A stretch of 64,000 nucleotides of DNA from the NCBI RefSeq assembly GCF_032813545.1, contig NZ_CP136520.1:2040001-2104000 (forward strand), read 5' to 3'. Shown here piece after piece: positions 19,176-28,803 of this stretch. The first letter of the stretch is position 1. Every line of letters starts with the position of its first letter. The stretch comes from Nodosilinea sp. E11. GTDB lineage: Bacteria; Cyanobacteriota; Cyanobacteriia; Phormidesmidales; Phormidesmidaceae. Under the pieces are notes generated by a model, which was not told the origin of the DNA, ran no database searches, and worked only from the letters and a program-made list of their open reading frames with translations. A program made the position numbers and the translations under genes.

Positions 19176-19519
19176 GTGAGGCTGGGGTGAGGCGACCAAA
19201 CCGAGCGATCGCCCTGTCCCCAAAAGCCGTCGTACTTGGTGACGGTGATATCGCCGAGCACCTGGGTTTGGCAGGCCAATCTCAGATCGCGTTTAGGGTC
19301 GTGGGGCGGTAGCGACCGACGGGCCTTGTCTCGCCAAGTAACGGCTGACACCTCACCCTGGATCTCTACCGCGCAGGTGCCGCAGGTGCCAAGGGCGCGA
19401 CAGTTGATCACTTTCGCCTGACCGTTGTAGAGATCGACGCCATTGGCCAGCAAAACCTGACGCAGATTAGCCCCGACCTCGCACTGAATGGTCTTTCCCT
19501 GAGCGGTGACGGTAGGCAT
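19172..19519 (-). CDS. 2Fe-2S ferredoxin-type electron carrier
   Basis: The 115-residue product has a single plant/adrenodoxin-like 2Fe-2S domain. The cluster ligands are Cys in INCRALGTCGTCAVEI (C-x5-C-x2-C) plus Cys in RLACQTQV, about 30 residues on. The remaining chain has a C-terminal extension ending in WGQGDRSVW. The spacing resembles cyanobacterial ferredoxins that have unknown partners rather than the main photosynthetic PetF (C-x4-C-x2-C-x29-C). The start ATG at 19519 is close to a GGAAATC sequence. It is convergent with the hydrolase and divergent from cimA. Confidence 0.85.
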   Translation of the reverse strand: MPTVTAQGKTIQCEVGANLRQVLLANGVDLYNGQAKVINCRALGTCGTCAVEIQGEVSAVTWRDKARRSLPPHDPKRDLRLACQTQVLGDITVTKYDGFWGQGDRSVWSPHPSLT

Positions 19520-19638
19520 AGCGATTTCCTTTTGGGGCAGAATATCTACGTTTTATAACGCGATCGCCCCTGTCGGCTCAAGCAGTTTCAACCCAGGGCT
19601 TACTCTAGATCATTGGGACCTTTAGAGCACCACTGGCA

Positions 19639-21309
<1,671 letters not shown>

Positions 21310-21374
21310 CCCTGACTCATACCCCTTGCCCCCTCGGGGGAGGGATAGGGTTGGGCCAAACTAAAGTTAAAAAG

Positions 21375-21405
21375 AACCCTGCCGAATCTTAAATTCAGCA
21401 GGGTT
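21375..21405. terminator. Terminator between cimA and a small minus-strand gene
   Basis: AACCCTGC (21375-21382) pairs with GCAGGGTT (21398-21405), and GAAT pairs with ATTC inside. It lies between convergent genes and could serve both. The flanks are A-rich on the left (TTAAAAAG read on the minus strand as CTTTTTAA), giving a T-tract for the minus-strand gene. Confidence 0.75.
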
Positions 21406-21431
21406 GATGCTCAGCGAATCATCAGGAGAAC

Positions 21432-21632
21432 TTAGCGCTTTTCAATGCCTTGGTTGGGGGCACCCTCTACGCCGGTGTTAGCACTGCCGCCTTCGGGCTG
21501 CGCTTCATCTTTGCCATCACCCTTCTCATACATACCGGTATGGCGCTGCATTGGGTCGATGGGGGTGTTGTAGCCATCTTTGGCTTGAGCATCTTGCTCT
21601 TGCGTACGATCGCTTTCGTTTTGGTTAGCCAT
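21432..21632 (-). CDS. Small hydrophilic protein of unknown function
   Basis: The 66-residue product has no hydrophobic segment and is very rich in Gln, Glu, Asp, Gly and Asn (start MANQNESDRTQEQDAQAKDG, centre PMQRHTGMYEKGDG, end GAPNQGIEKR). It is likely disordered. The ATG has an excellent AGGAG about 9 bases upstream (CTAGGAGACGTTAGTT) and the gene has a terminator at its 3' side, so it is very probably expressed. Small proteins of this composition in cyanobacteria are often stress related, but this is only a composition argument. Confidence 0.65.
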   Translation of the reverse strand: MANQNESDRTQEQDAQAKDGYNTPIDPMQRHTGMYEKGDGKDEAQPEGGSANTGVEGAPNQGIEKR

Positions 21633-21870
21633 AACTAACGTCTCCTAGATGAGTTATACGCTCATCATAGAAAGCTCTTAAACTTAATCACCCTACCCCA
21701 GGGCACACCTGAGCTGGGTGGACGGGGAGAGATTGGCAGGCGAGAAGATCAACCCCAAGGCAGAGCGTTGAAGGACCACGGCCTTCCTGATAGCGAATGG
21801 GTAGGCGCGAATGACGTTCGCGCCTACCCATGACCGAGATAAACCTGGGATCGATGACAGTTGGGCTAGG

Positions 21871-22980
21871 TTAAGCCGCTTGCAGCAGCGCCTGAATCGA
21901 TGTTTTCTCTAACAAACCCGCCAGTGAGCCATCTTGACGCACCACCGCCAACGCCTGGAGTTTTTGAGTTTCTAGGGTTTGCACCACCTCTAGCAGAGGG
22001 CGATCGGCAACCACCGTAGCAATGTCAGCGGCAGAGGTCATCACGGCAGACACAGAGGTGTTAGCCCACTGGTCGCGGGGCACCTGCTTGAGTGCATCGA
22101 CCAACACGGTGCCCACCAGAGCACCACTGTCATCGGCCACCAAAAACTTGCGCCAGGCCGAAGGGGCCGCCAGCAGGGCATCGTCAGCAAAGTCGCGCAG
22201 CGACAAAGAGGCGCGAATCACCGGGCTATCTTGCACCACGGCATCGGCGGCAGTCAAACCGGTCAGACGGCCCTGAACTTCGCCAAACTGAGCGGTGCGG
22301 TTGGCGTTTTGTAGCATGAACAGACCAATCAACAGCGTCCAAATGCTGCCAACGGGGCTCAGACCGACAATGGAAGCGGCCCCGAGGGCGATCGCCGTCC
22401 AGCCAATTACCTGGCCCACTCGGCTAGCAAACACCAGGCCTTTGTAGGGCTGGCCAGTAATTTGCCACACCAGCGCCTTCAGCACGTTGCCACCGTCTAG
22501 GGGCAACCCCGGAATCAGGTTAAAGGCACCCAAGGCCAAATTGATGTAGGCCAACAGCGCCACGATACCGGCGATTGGGCCAGCCAGCGGTAGCACCTGC
22601 CCAGCGGTGAAGAACAGCCCAAACAGCGCAAAGCTGACCAGGGGACCAGCGATCGCCACCCAAAACGCCCCCTTAGGCGTTGCCGACTCTTTTTCTAAAG
22701 CCGCCAAGCCACCAAACAGAAACAGGGTAATCGAATTGACCCCAATGCCTTGGCGCAGGGCTGCAAAGCCGTGTCCCAACTCGTGGGCCAGCACCGAGGC
22801 AAACAGCATCAGCGCTGAAGCCAACCCCAACACCCAGGGCAACGACCCACCCAACTGGGGAAACGCCGCCGCCAAGCCACTGCCATACTGCCAGGTAACT
22901 AGCAGCAGCACCAAAAACCAAGACACATTCACATAAAAGGGAATCCCAAACAGGTTCCCCACTCGTAAGTTGCCGTTCAT
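21871..22980 (-). CDS. Site-2 protease (M50) with C-terminal CBS domains
   Basis: The 369-residue product is an intramembrane zinc protease of the S2P/M50 family, which cleaves membrane anchors of regulators. The ATG at 22980 is chosen because AAGAGGT precedes it; an upstream in-frame GTG/ATG would add 30 unusual residues. The catalytic HELGH (in LAHELGHGFAALRQGIGV) is at about residue 66, and the third ligand Asp is in NLIPGLPLDGGNVLKAL around 165. Five to six membrane helices cover 10-220. Two CBS modules (about 245-365, including DAVVQDSPVIRASLSL and TVLVDALKQVPRDQW) make the C-terminus a nucleotide-sensing tail. This domain order is that of cyanobacterial and chloroplast Rip1-like proteases. 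The target is unknown. Confidence 0.9.
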   Translation of the reverse strand: MNGNLRVGNLFGIPFYVNVSWFLVLLLVTWQYGSGLAAAFPQLGGSLPWVLGLASALMLFASVLAHELGHGFAALRQGIGVNSITLFLFGGLAALEKESATPKGAFWVAIAGPLVSFALFGLFFTAGQVLPLAGPIAGIVALLAYINLALGAFNLIPGLPLDGGNVLKALVWQITGQPYKGLVFASRVGQVIGWTAIALGAASIVGLSPVGSIWTLLIGLFMLQNANRTAQFGEVQGRLTGLTAADAVVQDSPVIRASLSLRDFADDALLAAPSAWRKFLVADDSGALVGTVLVDALKQVPRDQWANTSVSAVMTSAADIATVVADRPLLEVVQTLETQKLQALAVVRQDGSLAGLLEKTSIQALLQAA

Positions 22981-23167
22981 TGGGCACCTCTTGTTAAAAC
23001 CTAAAGACCAGGGATGCCAGTTTCGACAGGCTGCTTTCACCAGGCCGTCTTGAGGCGCTACCCCGCCCATGACCTCATTGTAACGAATTGTTAACGAGGC
23101 TCTAATCCATCCAGGGGGGTGAGAACCGAAGCATTGGGGGCGGGTTGACGCAGAAAACCGTCACAAT

Positions 23168-23782
23168 TCACTCGCTGAGCTGTGCCCCATAGGCCAAAAT
23201 TTCCCTGCCGATTGCCCCATAGTCTTGCCAACCCAGCTCAGCTTTAGGATCGTTGACATCGTAGACAGCGGTACCGGCCAAAGCCGCTTTTTGAAACACA
23301 GCGTAGCGGCGAATGCCACCGGCAAACAGCGGCAGCCCGGTCGAAGTCAGCATGGCCCGCACCTCGGCCCCAGCCCGACTGGGGTGAGGCGGAATCATGG
23401 TCAGCAGTATGCGGTAGGGGGCAATGGGCAGACCGGCCAGGTGTTCTACCATCAGCGTTAGGGCATCGAGAGCAAGGATGTCGGGGGTGGTGGGCAGCAC
23501 CAGCAGATCGCAGGCAGACACCAGCAAGGCCAGATCATCGGCGATCGGGCGAGCCTGGGTATCGATCACGACGTGGCCGTGGGGGGTGGGCATGTCTTTA
23601 GCCTGCCACTGGTCAACCACTAAGAAAGGGAGCCCGCCCCGGCTAGCCCAGGCCAAAGCCGAGCGGTTGGGGTCAGCGTCAATCAGCAGAGTCTCGGCGT
23701 GGCCCTGCAAAAAAGCAGCCACGTGAATGGCAGTGGTAGTTTTGCCCACGCCTCCTTTAAAGCTGGCTACGGTCACAATCAT
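23168..23782 (-). CDS. Solitary ParA-like ATPase
   Basis: The 204-residue protein is a small ParA/MinD-type P-loop ATPase. The deviant Walker A box is in SFKGGVGKTTTAIHVAAF (about residue 6-22). LLIDADPNRSALAWA (switch I with Walker A') and HVVIDTQARP (Walker B) follow, and LVLPTTPDILALDAL is the next signature. The ATG at 23782 fits the beta strand leading into Walker A. No ParB gene or parS-like site was seen nearby, so it is an orphan that may position a protein complex or plasmid-type cargo. Such orphans are frequent in cyanobacteria (carboxysome-positioning McdA is one), but no carboxysome gene is close. Confidence 0.88.
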   Translation of the reverse strand: MIVTVASFKGGVGKTTTAIHVAAFLQGHAETLLIDADPNRSALAWASRGGLPFLVVDQWQAKDMPTPHGHVVIDTQARPIADDLALLVSACDLLVLPTTPDILALDALTLMVEHLAGLPIAPYRILLTMIPPHPSRAGAEVRAMLTSTGLPLFAGGIRRYAVFQKAALAGTAVYDVNDPKAELGWQDYGAIGREILAYGAQLSE

Positions 23783-23914
23783 GGAACACAATCATGAAAT
23801 AAAAGCACTTGCGGAACTAATCGCGGAGCCTGGGGCAGAGACAAACTCACCAGCCGGGATGGACTGTCTAGCCACTATCACCGCCGCCTACCCACCAGGG
23901 CAATTTTCTGGGCG

Positions 23915-24280
23915 CTACCGAGCCGCCACTAGCACCACCCCAGCCATAATCAGCCCCATCCCCACCAGGCGAGCGAGGGACAGATCTTCTTTAAAAACGA
24001 ATACCCCAATTATGACCGAGGCCACGTATATCAACGACGCTGAGGGCGCAGCCACGCTCAGATTCACCCGCGTCAGCAGCAGAATATAGACAATTGCCCC
24101 CAGGCCATAGGCCAAGAGCCCGACAATCAGCGTTGGCGTAGTAGCCATGCTCACAATTAGGCTCAGGGCATTGGCACTGGTCACCTGACCGAGCTGCAAA
24201 GCGCCTAGTTTTAGAAATAGCTGACCAAAGGCACTGGCTGCCACCGCCACTAACAGCAGGCCAAATTCTTGAATTGTCAT
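23915..24280 (-). CDS. Small drug/metabolite transporter-type membrane protein
   Basis: The 121-residue protein has four predicted membrane helices and resembles a half-size EamA/SMR domain (as in EmrE or the undecaprenyl-arabinose flippase pair ArnE/ArnF). QLFLKLGALQLGQ at about 22-34 and the final FKEDLSLARLVGMGLIMAGVVLVA are typical of the DMT superfamily. ATG at 24280 is preferred over an upstream start, which adds an odd six residues. It should work as a homo- or heterodimer. Substrate is unknown and no partner half lies next to it. Confidence 0.8.
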   Translation of the reverse strand: MTIQEFGLLLVAVAASAFGQLFLKLGALQLGQVTSANALSLIVSMATTPTLIVGLLAYGLGAIVYILLLTRVNLSVAAPSASLIYVASVIIGVFVFKEDLSLARLVGMGLIMAGVVLVAAR

Positions 24281-24434
24281 GGCGGTTCCTTGGGGCAAAC
24301 GACCGGGGGCAAACGACCAGGGCTAGGGGCGTATCTTACCGAACATTGGGGCCAGGGAAAACCTAAGCAGCGGCGGAGCCCGTTTACCCAAGCTAGGATA
24401 GAAGACACTCACTAGCCTCTCTAGTCCCTGAATT

Positions 24435-25301
24435 ATGACTGGTAAAACTCTCCTGATCGGGCTGCGAGCCGACCAGTTTCGCCATCCCCTCGACCTAGAA
24501 GCGACCCGCGCCCTCAAGCAGCTACCGGGGCTAGATATGATGGTGCGCATGGCCCTTGCCCCCCTGGCAGAACGGTTCTTTCACCTCGACCATTTGGCCT
24601 CTAGTGTGCAGGTGAGCGATCGCCAGCTGCCCGATCTACACCAGTCGCTGGTCGAGGCCTGCCGCATTCTCGATCTTGAGGTGCCGCAGCTCTACGTGCG
24701 CCAAAACCCGGTGCCCAACGCCTACACCTTTGCCATGCGCGGCGAGCAGCCCTTCATCGTCATCCACACGGCGCTGATCGAACTGCTCACCCCCGCCGAA
24801 ACCCAGGCAGTCATCGCCCACGAGCTGGGCCATCTCAAGTGTGAGCACAGCGTCTATCTCACCCTGGCCAACCTCATTACGATGGCGGCTAGCCAGTTGC
24901 CCCTAGGCGAAGTGCTGGCCCAAAATCTGCAAAACCAGCTAATGGAGTGGGTGCGCTGTGCCGAGTTTACCTGCGATCGCGCTGCTCTGCTGGTGGCCCA
25001 AGACCCCCGCACCGTGGCCTCACTGCTGATGAAACTCTGCGGCGGTTCTCCATCGTTGGTCAACCAACTCAATGTCGATGCCTTTATTGAGCAGGCCCGT
25101 GCCTACGATCATCTCAGCGGCGATGCCCTCGGCGATGCCCTCAAGCAAATTCGCACCCAGGGGCTGACTCACCCGGTCCCCGTACTGCGGGCTAGAGAAA
25201 TCGATCGCTGGGCAAGCACTCAAGACTATTATGATCTAGTTAAACGGCCACCAGTTGAGTATAATGGAGCTGCATCCAAGGGCGGATGGCGGAATTGGTA
25301 G
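24435..25301 (+). CDS. M48-family zinc metallopeptidase
   Basis: The 288-residue product is an M48 peptidase (HtpX/Ste24-like) without the usual N-terminal membrane helices. The zinc site is HELGHLKCEHS at about 131-141, and the third ligand is the acidic residue in VRCAEFTCDRAALLVAQDP. Family features VRQNPVPNAYTF and FIVIHTALIELL lie before it. The final four residues (WRNW) and the stop are read from bases that also form the start of tRNA-Leu(CAA), with which the gene overlaps by 22 bases. It is soluble or peripheral; cyanobacterial homologues of this size are common and their substrates are unknown. Confidence 0.9.
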   Translation: MTGKTLLIGLRADQFRHPLDLEATRALKQLPGLDMMVRMALAPLAERFFHLDHLASSVQVSDRQLPDLHQSLVEACRILDLEVPQLYVRQNPVPNAYTFAMRGEQPFIVIHTALIELLTPAETQAVIAHELGHLKCEHSVYLTLANLITMAASQLPLGEVLAQNLQNQLMEWVRCAEFTCDRAALLVAQDPRTVASLLMKLCGGSPSLVNQLNVDAFIEQARAYDHLSGDALGDALKQIRTQGLTHPVPVLRAREIDRWASTQDYYDLVKRPPVEYNGAASKGGWRNW

Positions 25302-25361
25302 ACGCACCACACTCAAAATGTGGCGACTTCGGTTGTGCGAGTTCGAGTCTCGCTCCGCCCA
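25280..25361 (+). tRNA. tRNA-Leu (anticodon CAA)
   Basis: The cloverleaf is complete: acceptor GGGCGGA pairs with TCCGCCC, and the D-loop is GGAATTGGTAGAC. The anticodon stem CCACA/TGTGG encloses CTCAAAA, giving anticodon CAA. A long class II variable arm with CGACTTCGGTTGTGC follows, and the T-arm is GCGAG TTCGAGT CTCGC. The discriminator is A at 25361 and CCA is not encoded. The 5' 22 bases overlap the end of the M48 peptidase gene. Confidence 0.97.
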
Positions 25362-25471
25362 TTAATTAAGCGATCGCAGCTTTAGCATTAGCACCCTAGG
25401 GTGATGAGCGCTCGATTGCTAGCGAGGTGCCGCAGCAGCAGCACCAGATTCAGCCGACGCAACCCAGCCCA

Positions 25472-26425
25472 TCACCAGGGTCCTGTGTCACGCCAGTAGG
25501 GTGACTCGGGGGGTGACCAGCCGAGGGGCAAGCTGCCAGTGACCAACAATCCCTCAGATAAGTAAAAGCGCAACAGGCGCTCTGCACCGGGGTAAGCGGC
25601 AACGTCATCCCCCTGCCAAATCACCTTGGCAGTGCCGGTGAGGTAGAGCAGGTTGCCCCGCTCAAAATCAATGAATATCAGCCCGGCACGGGGGTTAAGC
25701 TCTAAGTTGCCAAAAGTGTTGAAGTGTAAATTGCCCGAAAAGTCGGGGATCATCAGCGTTTGGGAGCTATCAATACGCACAAAACCTGGCTGCCCACCCC
25801 GATGGGATACATCGACGCCGCTAGCGATCGTTGCTGCCTGATAGGCAGTGGCAATAAAAAAGGTATCAGCCGCCGCGATCATCGCCCGTTCTACATCGGT
25901 TAGAGCGGTTAGCGATCGCACAGAGGTCGCGATCGCCGCACCCGTCGATCGCGGCTCAAACCGCCGCATCTGAATATATTGAGGACAGTTGCCAAAGCTC
26001 TGCCCTACCGCTACGGTCATCCCCTCAGAACTCACCGCTGTCAGGGTGCCATTGATGCGGTTGCGGCGGCGGGTGTGCAGCTCAATGCCCAGCAGGCCAA
26101 TGTCGTTCCCTTCGGCTAGGGTCTGGGCCAACGGGTCACCCACCAGGGGCTGCGCCGCCAGATGCAGGGTGCGCGCATCGGGAGTATGAATAAACCCCGG
26201 TTTTCCGACCAAGATAGAAGCCCAGGGTTGGCCACGCCGATCGACTGTGCCGACCAACACGTAGGCCAACTGGGCAAAAAACTCACGGTGCTGATCAGGC
26301 AGGTAATCGCGAATAATCTGCCGTCCCTGACGTTCAAGGCGATCGCGCACCCCCAGCCGCGTCTGAATCGCCCGTTCTCCGGCATGAAAAGGCGATTCAG
26401 CGTGAGACCAACCAGAATTTGCCAT
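25472..26425 (-). CDS. Pyridoxamine 5'-phosphate oxidase-like flavin protein
   Basis: The 317-residue protein has the split-barrel FMN-binding fold of the PNPOx family. The first half shows FFAQLAYVLVGTVDRRGQPWASILVGKPGF (about 52-80) and the core is repeated as HRGGQPGFVRIDSSQTLMIPDFSGNLHFNTFGNLELNPRAGLIFIDFERGNLLYLTGTA near the C-terminus. The N-terminal WSHAESPFHAGE is typical of the oxidoreductase branch found with ferredoxin-like domains; here no iron-sulfur domain follows. It lies 5 bases after the GST gene's stop, so the two are likely cotranscribed and probably part of the TetR-controlled detoxification cluster. The substrate is unknown. Confidence 0.85.
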   Translation of the reverse strand: MANSGWSHAESPFHAGERAIQTRLGVRDRLERQGRQIIRDYLPDQHREFFAQLAYVLVGTVDRRGQPWASILVGKPGFIHTPDARTLHLAAQPLVGDPLAQTLAEGNDIGLLGIELHTRRRNRINGTLTAVSSEGMTVAVGQSFGNCPQYIQMRRFEPRSTGAAIATSVRSLTALTDVERAMIAAADTFFIATAYQAATIASGVDVSHRGGQPGFVRIDSSQTLMIPDFSGNLHFNTFGNLELNPRAGLIFIDFERGNLLYLTGTAKVIWQGDDVAAYPGAERLLRFYLSEGLLVTGSLPLGWSPPESPYWRDTGPW

Positions 26426-26430
26426 GGTGG

Positions 26431-27030
26431 TTACAGCCCTGCCATCGAGATAAACCCCGGGAGCTGCTTAATCCGCTCAATCCAGGCCAGCAGATGGGGG
26501 TAGGCATCGAGATCTAGGTTGCCGTCGCGGGCTAGAGCCACGTAGGGAAACACCGCCACATCGGCGATGGTGGGGCGGTCAAACTCTAGCCACGCTTGGC
26601 GACTCAGGTGTTGGTCGAGACTGGTAAGAATGTGAGCGGCCTTGTGGTGCGATCGCTCAATATTGATGTCACCCATCTTAAACAGATGGTAAAGCCTTGC
26701 TGCTTCAGGCCCCTGGCGCACTTCGCCAGCGGCCGTCGAGAGCCAGCGCACCACCTGCGCCAGCGGCAGAGCCTCGGTGGGCAGCCAGGCATCACCGCCA
26801 TACTGACGCGCCAGGTAAACCAAAATAGCCTGGGCATCGGCCAAGACAATGTCGCCATCCACCAGCAAGGGCACCTGGCCAAAGGGGTTGAGGGCGAGAA
26901 AATCGGGAGCTTTGTGAGCCCCCTGCATCAGGTCAACCTTGACCCATTCGTAGTCGAGGCCCAACAGCTCTAGAAAAAGACGCACCTTGTAGCTGTTGCC
27001 CGAAAGTTCGTGACCGTAGAGCTGAATCAT
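26431..27030 (-). CDS. Glutathione S-transferase
   Basis: The 199-residue protein has the thioredoxin-like N-domain starting IQLYGHELSGNSYKVRLFLELLGL, in which the catalytic Ser is in the LSGNSYKV segment. NPFGQVPLLVDGDIVLADAQAILVYLA is the glutathione-binding cis-Pro and SNAIL-like motif. The helical C-domain contains RPTIADVAVFPYVALA, the N-capping motif of the fold. Length is normal. It lies between the alpha/beta hydrolase gene and the PNPOx-like gene, in the same orientation, and may conjugate or reduce xenobiotics with them. Confidence 0.92.
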   Translation of the reverse strand: MIQLYGHELSGNSYKVRLFLELLGLDYEWVKVDLMQGAHKAPDFLALNPFGQVPLLVDGDIVLADAQAILVYLARQYGGDAWLPTEALPLAQVVRWLSTAAGEVRQGPEAARLYHLFKMGDINIERSHHKAAHILTSLDQHLSRQAWLEFDRPTIADVAVFPYVALARDGNLDLDAYPHLLAWIERIKQLPGFISMAGL

Positions 27031-27203
27031 GGTTTGCGTCTCACTTGGTTAAAGGGTTAGTCAAAGGAACTGGGGTGCATCTCGAATTTGCCAATTCATG
27101 GCAATGACGGGCAGATCGCCTGTCATTGCTCTGAAACGGGAATCCATTCGAGAGCCATGATGGGCTAGTGGATTACAGGTTCATGAACAAGGCTGGCTAA
27201 GGC

Positions 27204-28121
27204 CTAAGTCTGGGCAAAAAAATCGAGTAGCGCCGTTGAAAACTGGTCTGGGGCATCTTGCTGTATCCAGTGAGATGCACCTGCTATTGGCTGAAATTGG
27301 GCACCAGGAATTTCGCGGGCTAGCTGTTGGCCATCCGCTGCTTTTTGCCAGGGGTCATCCATGCCCCACAGCACTAGGGTGGGGGCGGCGATCGCACCAT
27401 GGCGGTCAACCAACGCCATAGTCTGGTTAGCGTTGAGGGCCGACGCATTGCGCAGCAGGCTTAACTTGCCTTCCTCGCTGGCCCAGGGGGCGATCATGCC
27501 AGAGCGAAACTCTGGGGTGAGCCGCTGGGGGTTAGAGAGCCCTGCCGCCAGGCTGTCTTCTAGGGCTTGCACCAGATCGGCCACCGAGCGAGGCTGCCAC
27601 CGCAGCGGATGGCCAAAGTCGAGCATGTCGTCATCAAAGCGGTCGTAGCAGACTGAGTTAGTAACAACCAGACGGTTCACCACCTGGGGATGCTCAATCG
27701 CCAAAATCAGCGCCACCGCCCCGCCCGTGTCGTGGCCTACCACCTCGACCCGCCCTAGGCCCAGGGCCGACAGCAAGGCCACAATCATGTGCGCCTGGGT
27801 CTGAAACGATCGATCAAAGCGATCGCGGCGATCGGACCAGCCGTGGCCGAGCAAGTCTGGGGCCAACACCCGATAGCCAGCCGCAACCAGGGGCGGTATG
27901 ACCCGGTGGTAGAGATAGCCCCAGGTGGGAATACCGTGCATCAACAAAATAGTGCCGCATCGGGCCATGCCTACATCCACATACCGAATGGTGACGGGAA
28001 TATGGGCGACGGCACCAGCCGGCAATACGATTTCCTGCTGGCTCGCCTTAAACGCTTGCCAAGTGCTCCAATCCTGAGGGGCTAAGGGCAAGTCAGCTTG
28101 AGAGGATAAATCATGAGACAT
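27204..28121 (-). CDS. Alpha/beta hydrolase (haloalkane dehalogenase/epoxide hydrolase-like)
   Basis: The 305-residue enzyme has the HGIPTWGYLYHRVIP oxyanion-hole segment (about 62-76), the nucleophile elbow VVGHDTGGAVAL with Asp at about 131, and a C-terminal WGMDDPWQ with catalytic acid candidate and GASHWIQQDAP with catalytic His. An Asp nucleophile with HGIPTW resembles haloalkane dehalogenases and epoxide hydrolases, but the Trp next to the Asp in true dehalogenases (HDWG) is Thr here, so the reaction may differ. It is divergent from a TetR regulator and has a good promoter with operator palindromes at 28143-28195. It is thus likely induced by the regulator's ligand. Confidence 0.88.
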   Translation of the reverse strand: MSHDLSSQADLPLAPQDWSTWQAFKASQQEIVLPAGAVAHIPVTIRYVDVGMARCGTILLMHGIPTWGYLYHRVIPPLVAAGYRVLAPDLLGHGWSDRRDRFDRSFQTQAHMIVALLSALGLGRVEVVGHDTGGAVALILAIEHPQVVNRLVVTNSVCYDRFDDDMLDFGHPLRWQPRSVADLVQALEDSLAAGLSNPQRLTPEFRSGMIAPWASEEGKLSLLRNASALNANQTMALVDRHGAIAAPTLVLWGMDDPWQKAADGQQLAREIPGAQFQPIAGASHWIQQDAPDQFSTALLDFFAQT

Positions 28122-28142
28122 CAGAACACACCTCCGCAGAAA

Positions 28143-28195
28143 GTACCGAACGTTCGGTACACAGCTATTGTACTGATCGTTCGGTATAATGTCAA
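28143..28195. promoter_or_regulatory. Divergent promoter region with TetR operators
   Basis: GTACCGAACGTTCGGTAC (28143-28160) is a perfect 18-bp palindrome and TACTGATCGTTCGGTA (28171-28186) is a second, imperfect copy, with centres 27 bp apart. On the minus strand TTGACA (28195-28190) and TACAAT (28172-28167) are spaced by 17 bp, an ideal promoter for the hydrolase gene, with the second palindrome in its spacer and the first over the start region. A TATAAT at 28185-28190 on the plus strand may drive the TetR gene. The layout implies autorepression. Confidence 0.8.
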
Positions 28196-28228
28196 CAGGC
28201 GAAACTATTTTCTTGGAGACGCGCGGTA

Positions 28229-28786
28229 ATGCCTAAGCCAACTGTGGCTAAGCAAACCTACGTGCCGCCCCTGCTCGACTTGTTTCGGCAGTACGGCTAC
28301 GACGGGGTAAGCCTATCAAAAATTGCCCGGGCAACGGGTTTGGGTAAGGCCAGTCTCTACCACCACTTCCCCGGCGGCAAAGACGACATGGTCGAAACGG
28401 TGCTCACCACGCTAGATCAATGGCTACAGGAAACATCACTGGATGCTTTAGAGGGCGAAGGAGATGCGCTGGCTCGGCTGACGCGCATGGGCGATCGCAT
28501 CAGTACCGCCTATAGCCACGGCGAAAAACCCTGCATGCTAGCGGCGCTGATGCTGGGTTCGGCCAAAGACGTCTTTCAGCCCCAGGTGAAAGGGATGCTA
28601 GAGCGGTGGATGGGGGCGATCGCCGCCGTTCTCACTGCAGGAGGTATGGAGGGAACCATGGCCCAGGCGCGCAGTGAAGAAGCATTAGTGGCCATTCAGG
28701 GAGCGCTGGTTATGGCGCGGGCGTTAGACGATGCGGCGGTGTTTGAGCGCACCATGCAGCGCCTGCCCGAGCAGCTTTGTCGCTAA
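28229..28786 (+). CDS. TetR/AcrR-family transcriptional repressor
   Basis: The 185-residue protein begins with a TetR helix-turn-helix at about residues 11-55 (LDLFRQYGYDGVSLSKIARATGLGKASLYHHFPGGKDDM), followed by an all-helical ligand and dimer domain. The ligand domain has a TRMGDRISTAYSHGEKPCMLAALMLG segment typical of the YxaF/LmrA-like group. GGAG at 28215-28218 is a good ribosome binding site for the ATG at 28229. The gene is divergent from the hydrolase-GST-PNPOx cluster and the operators lie between them, so it very likely represses both. The inducer is unknown. Confidence 0.93.
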   Translation: MPKPTVAKQTYVPPLLDLFRQYGYDGVSLSKIARATGLGKASLYHHFPGGKDDMVETVLTTLDQWLQETSLDALEGEGDALARLTRMGDRISTAYSHGEKPCMLAALMLGSAKDVFQPQVKGMLERWMGAIAAVLTAGGMEGTMAQARSEEALVAIQGALVMARALDDAAVFERTMQRLPEQLCR

Positions 28787-28803
28787 TTGCCCCCGATTTG
28801 GTA

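Noticed and set aside
27204-28121. Calling the alpha/beta hydrolase a haloalkane dehalogenase
   Set aside because: The residue after the nucleophile Asp is Thr rather than the Trp that stabilises the halide in true dehalogenases, so only a general hydrolase call is justified.
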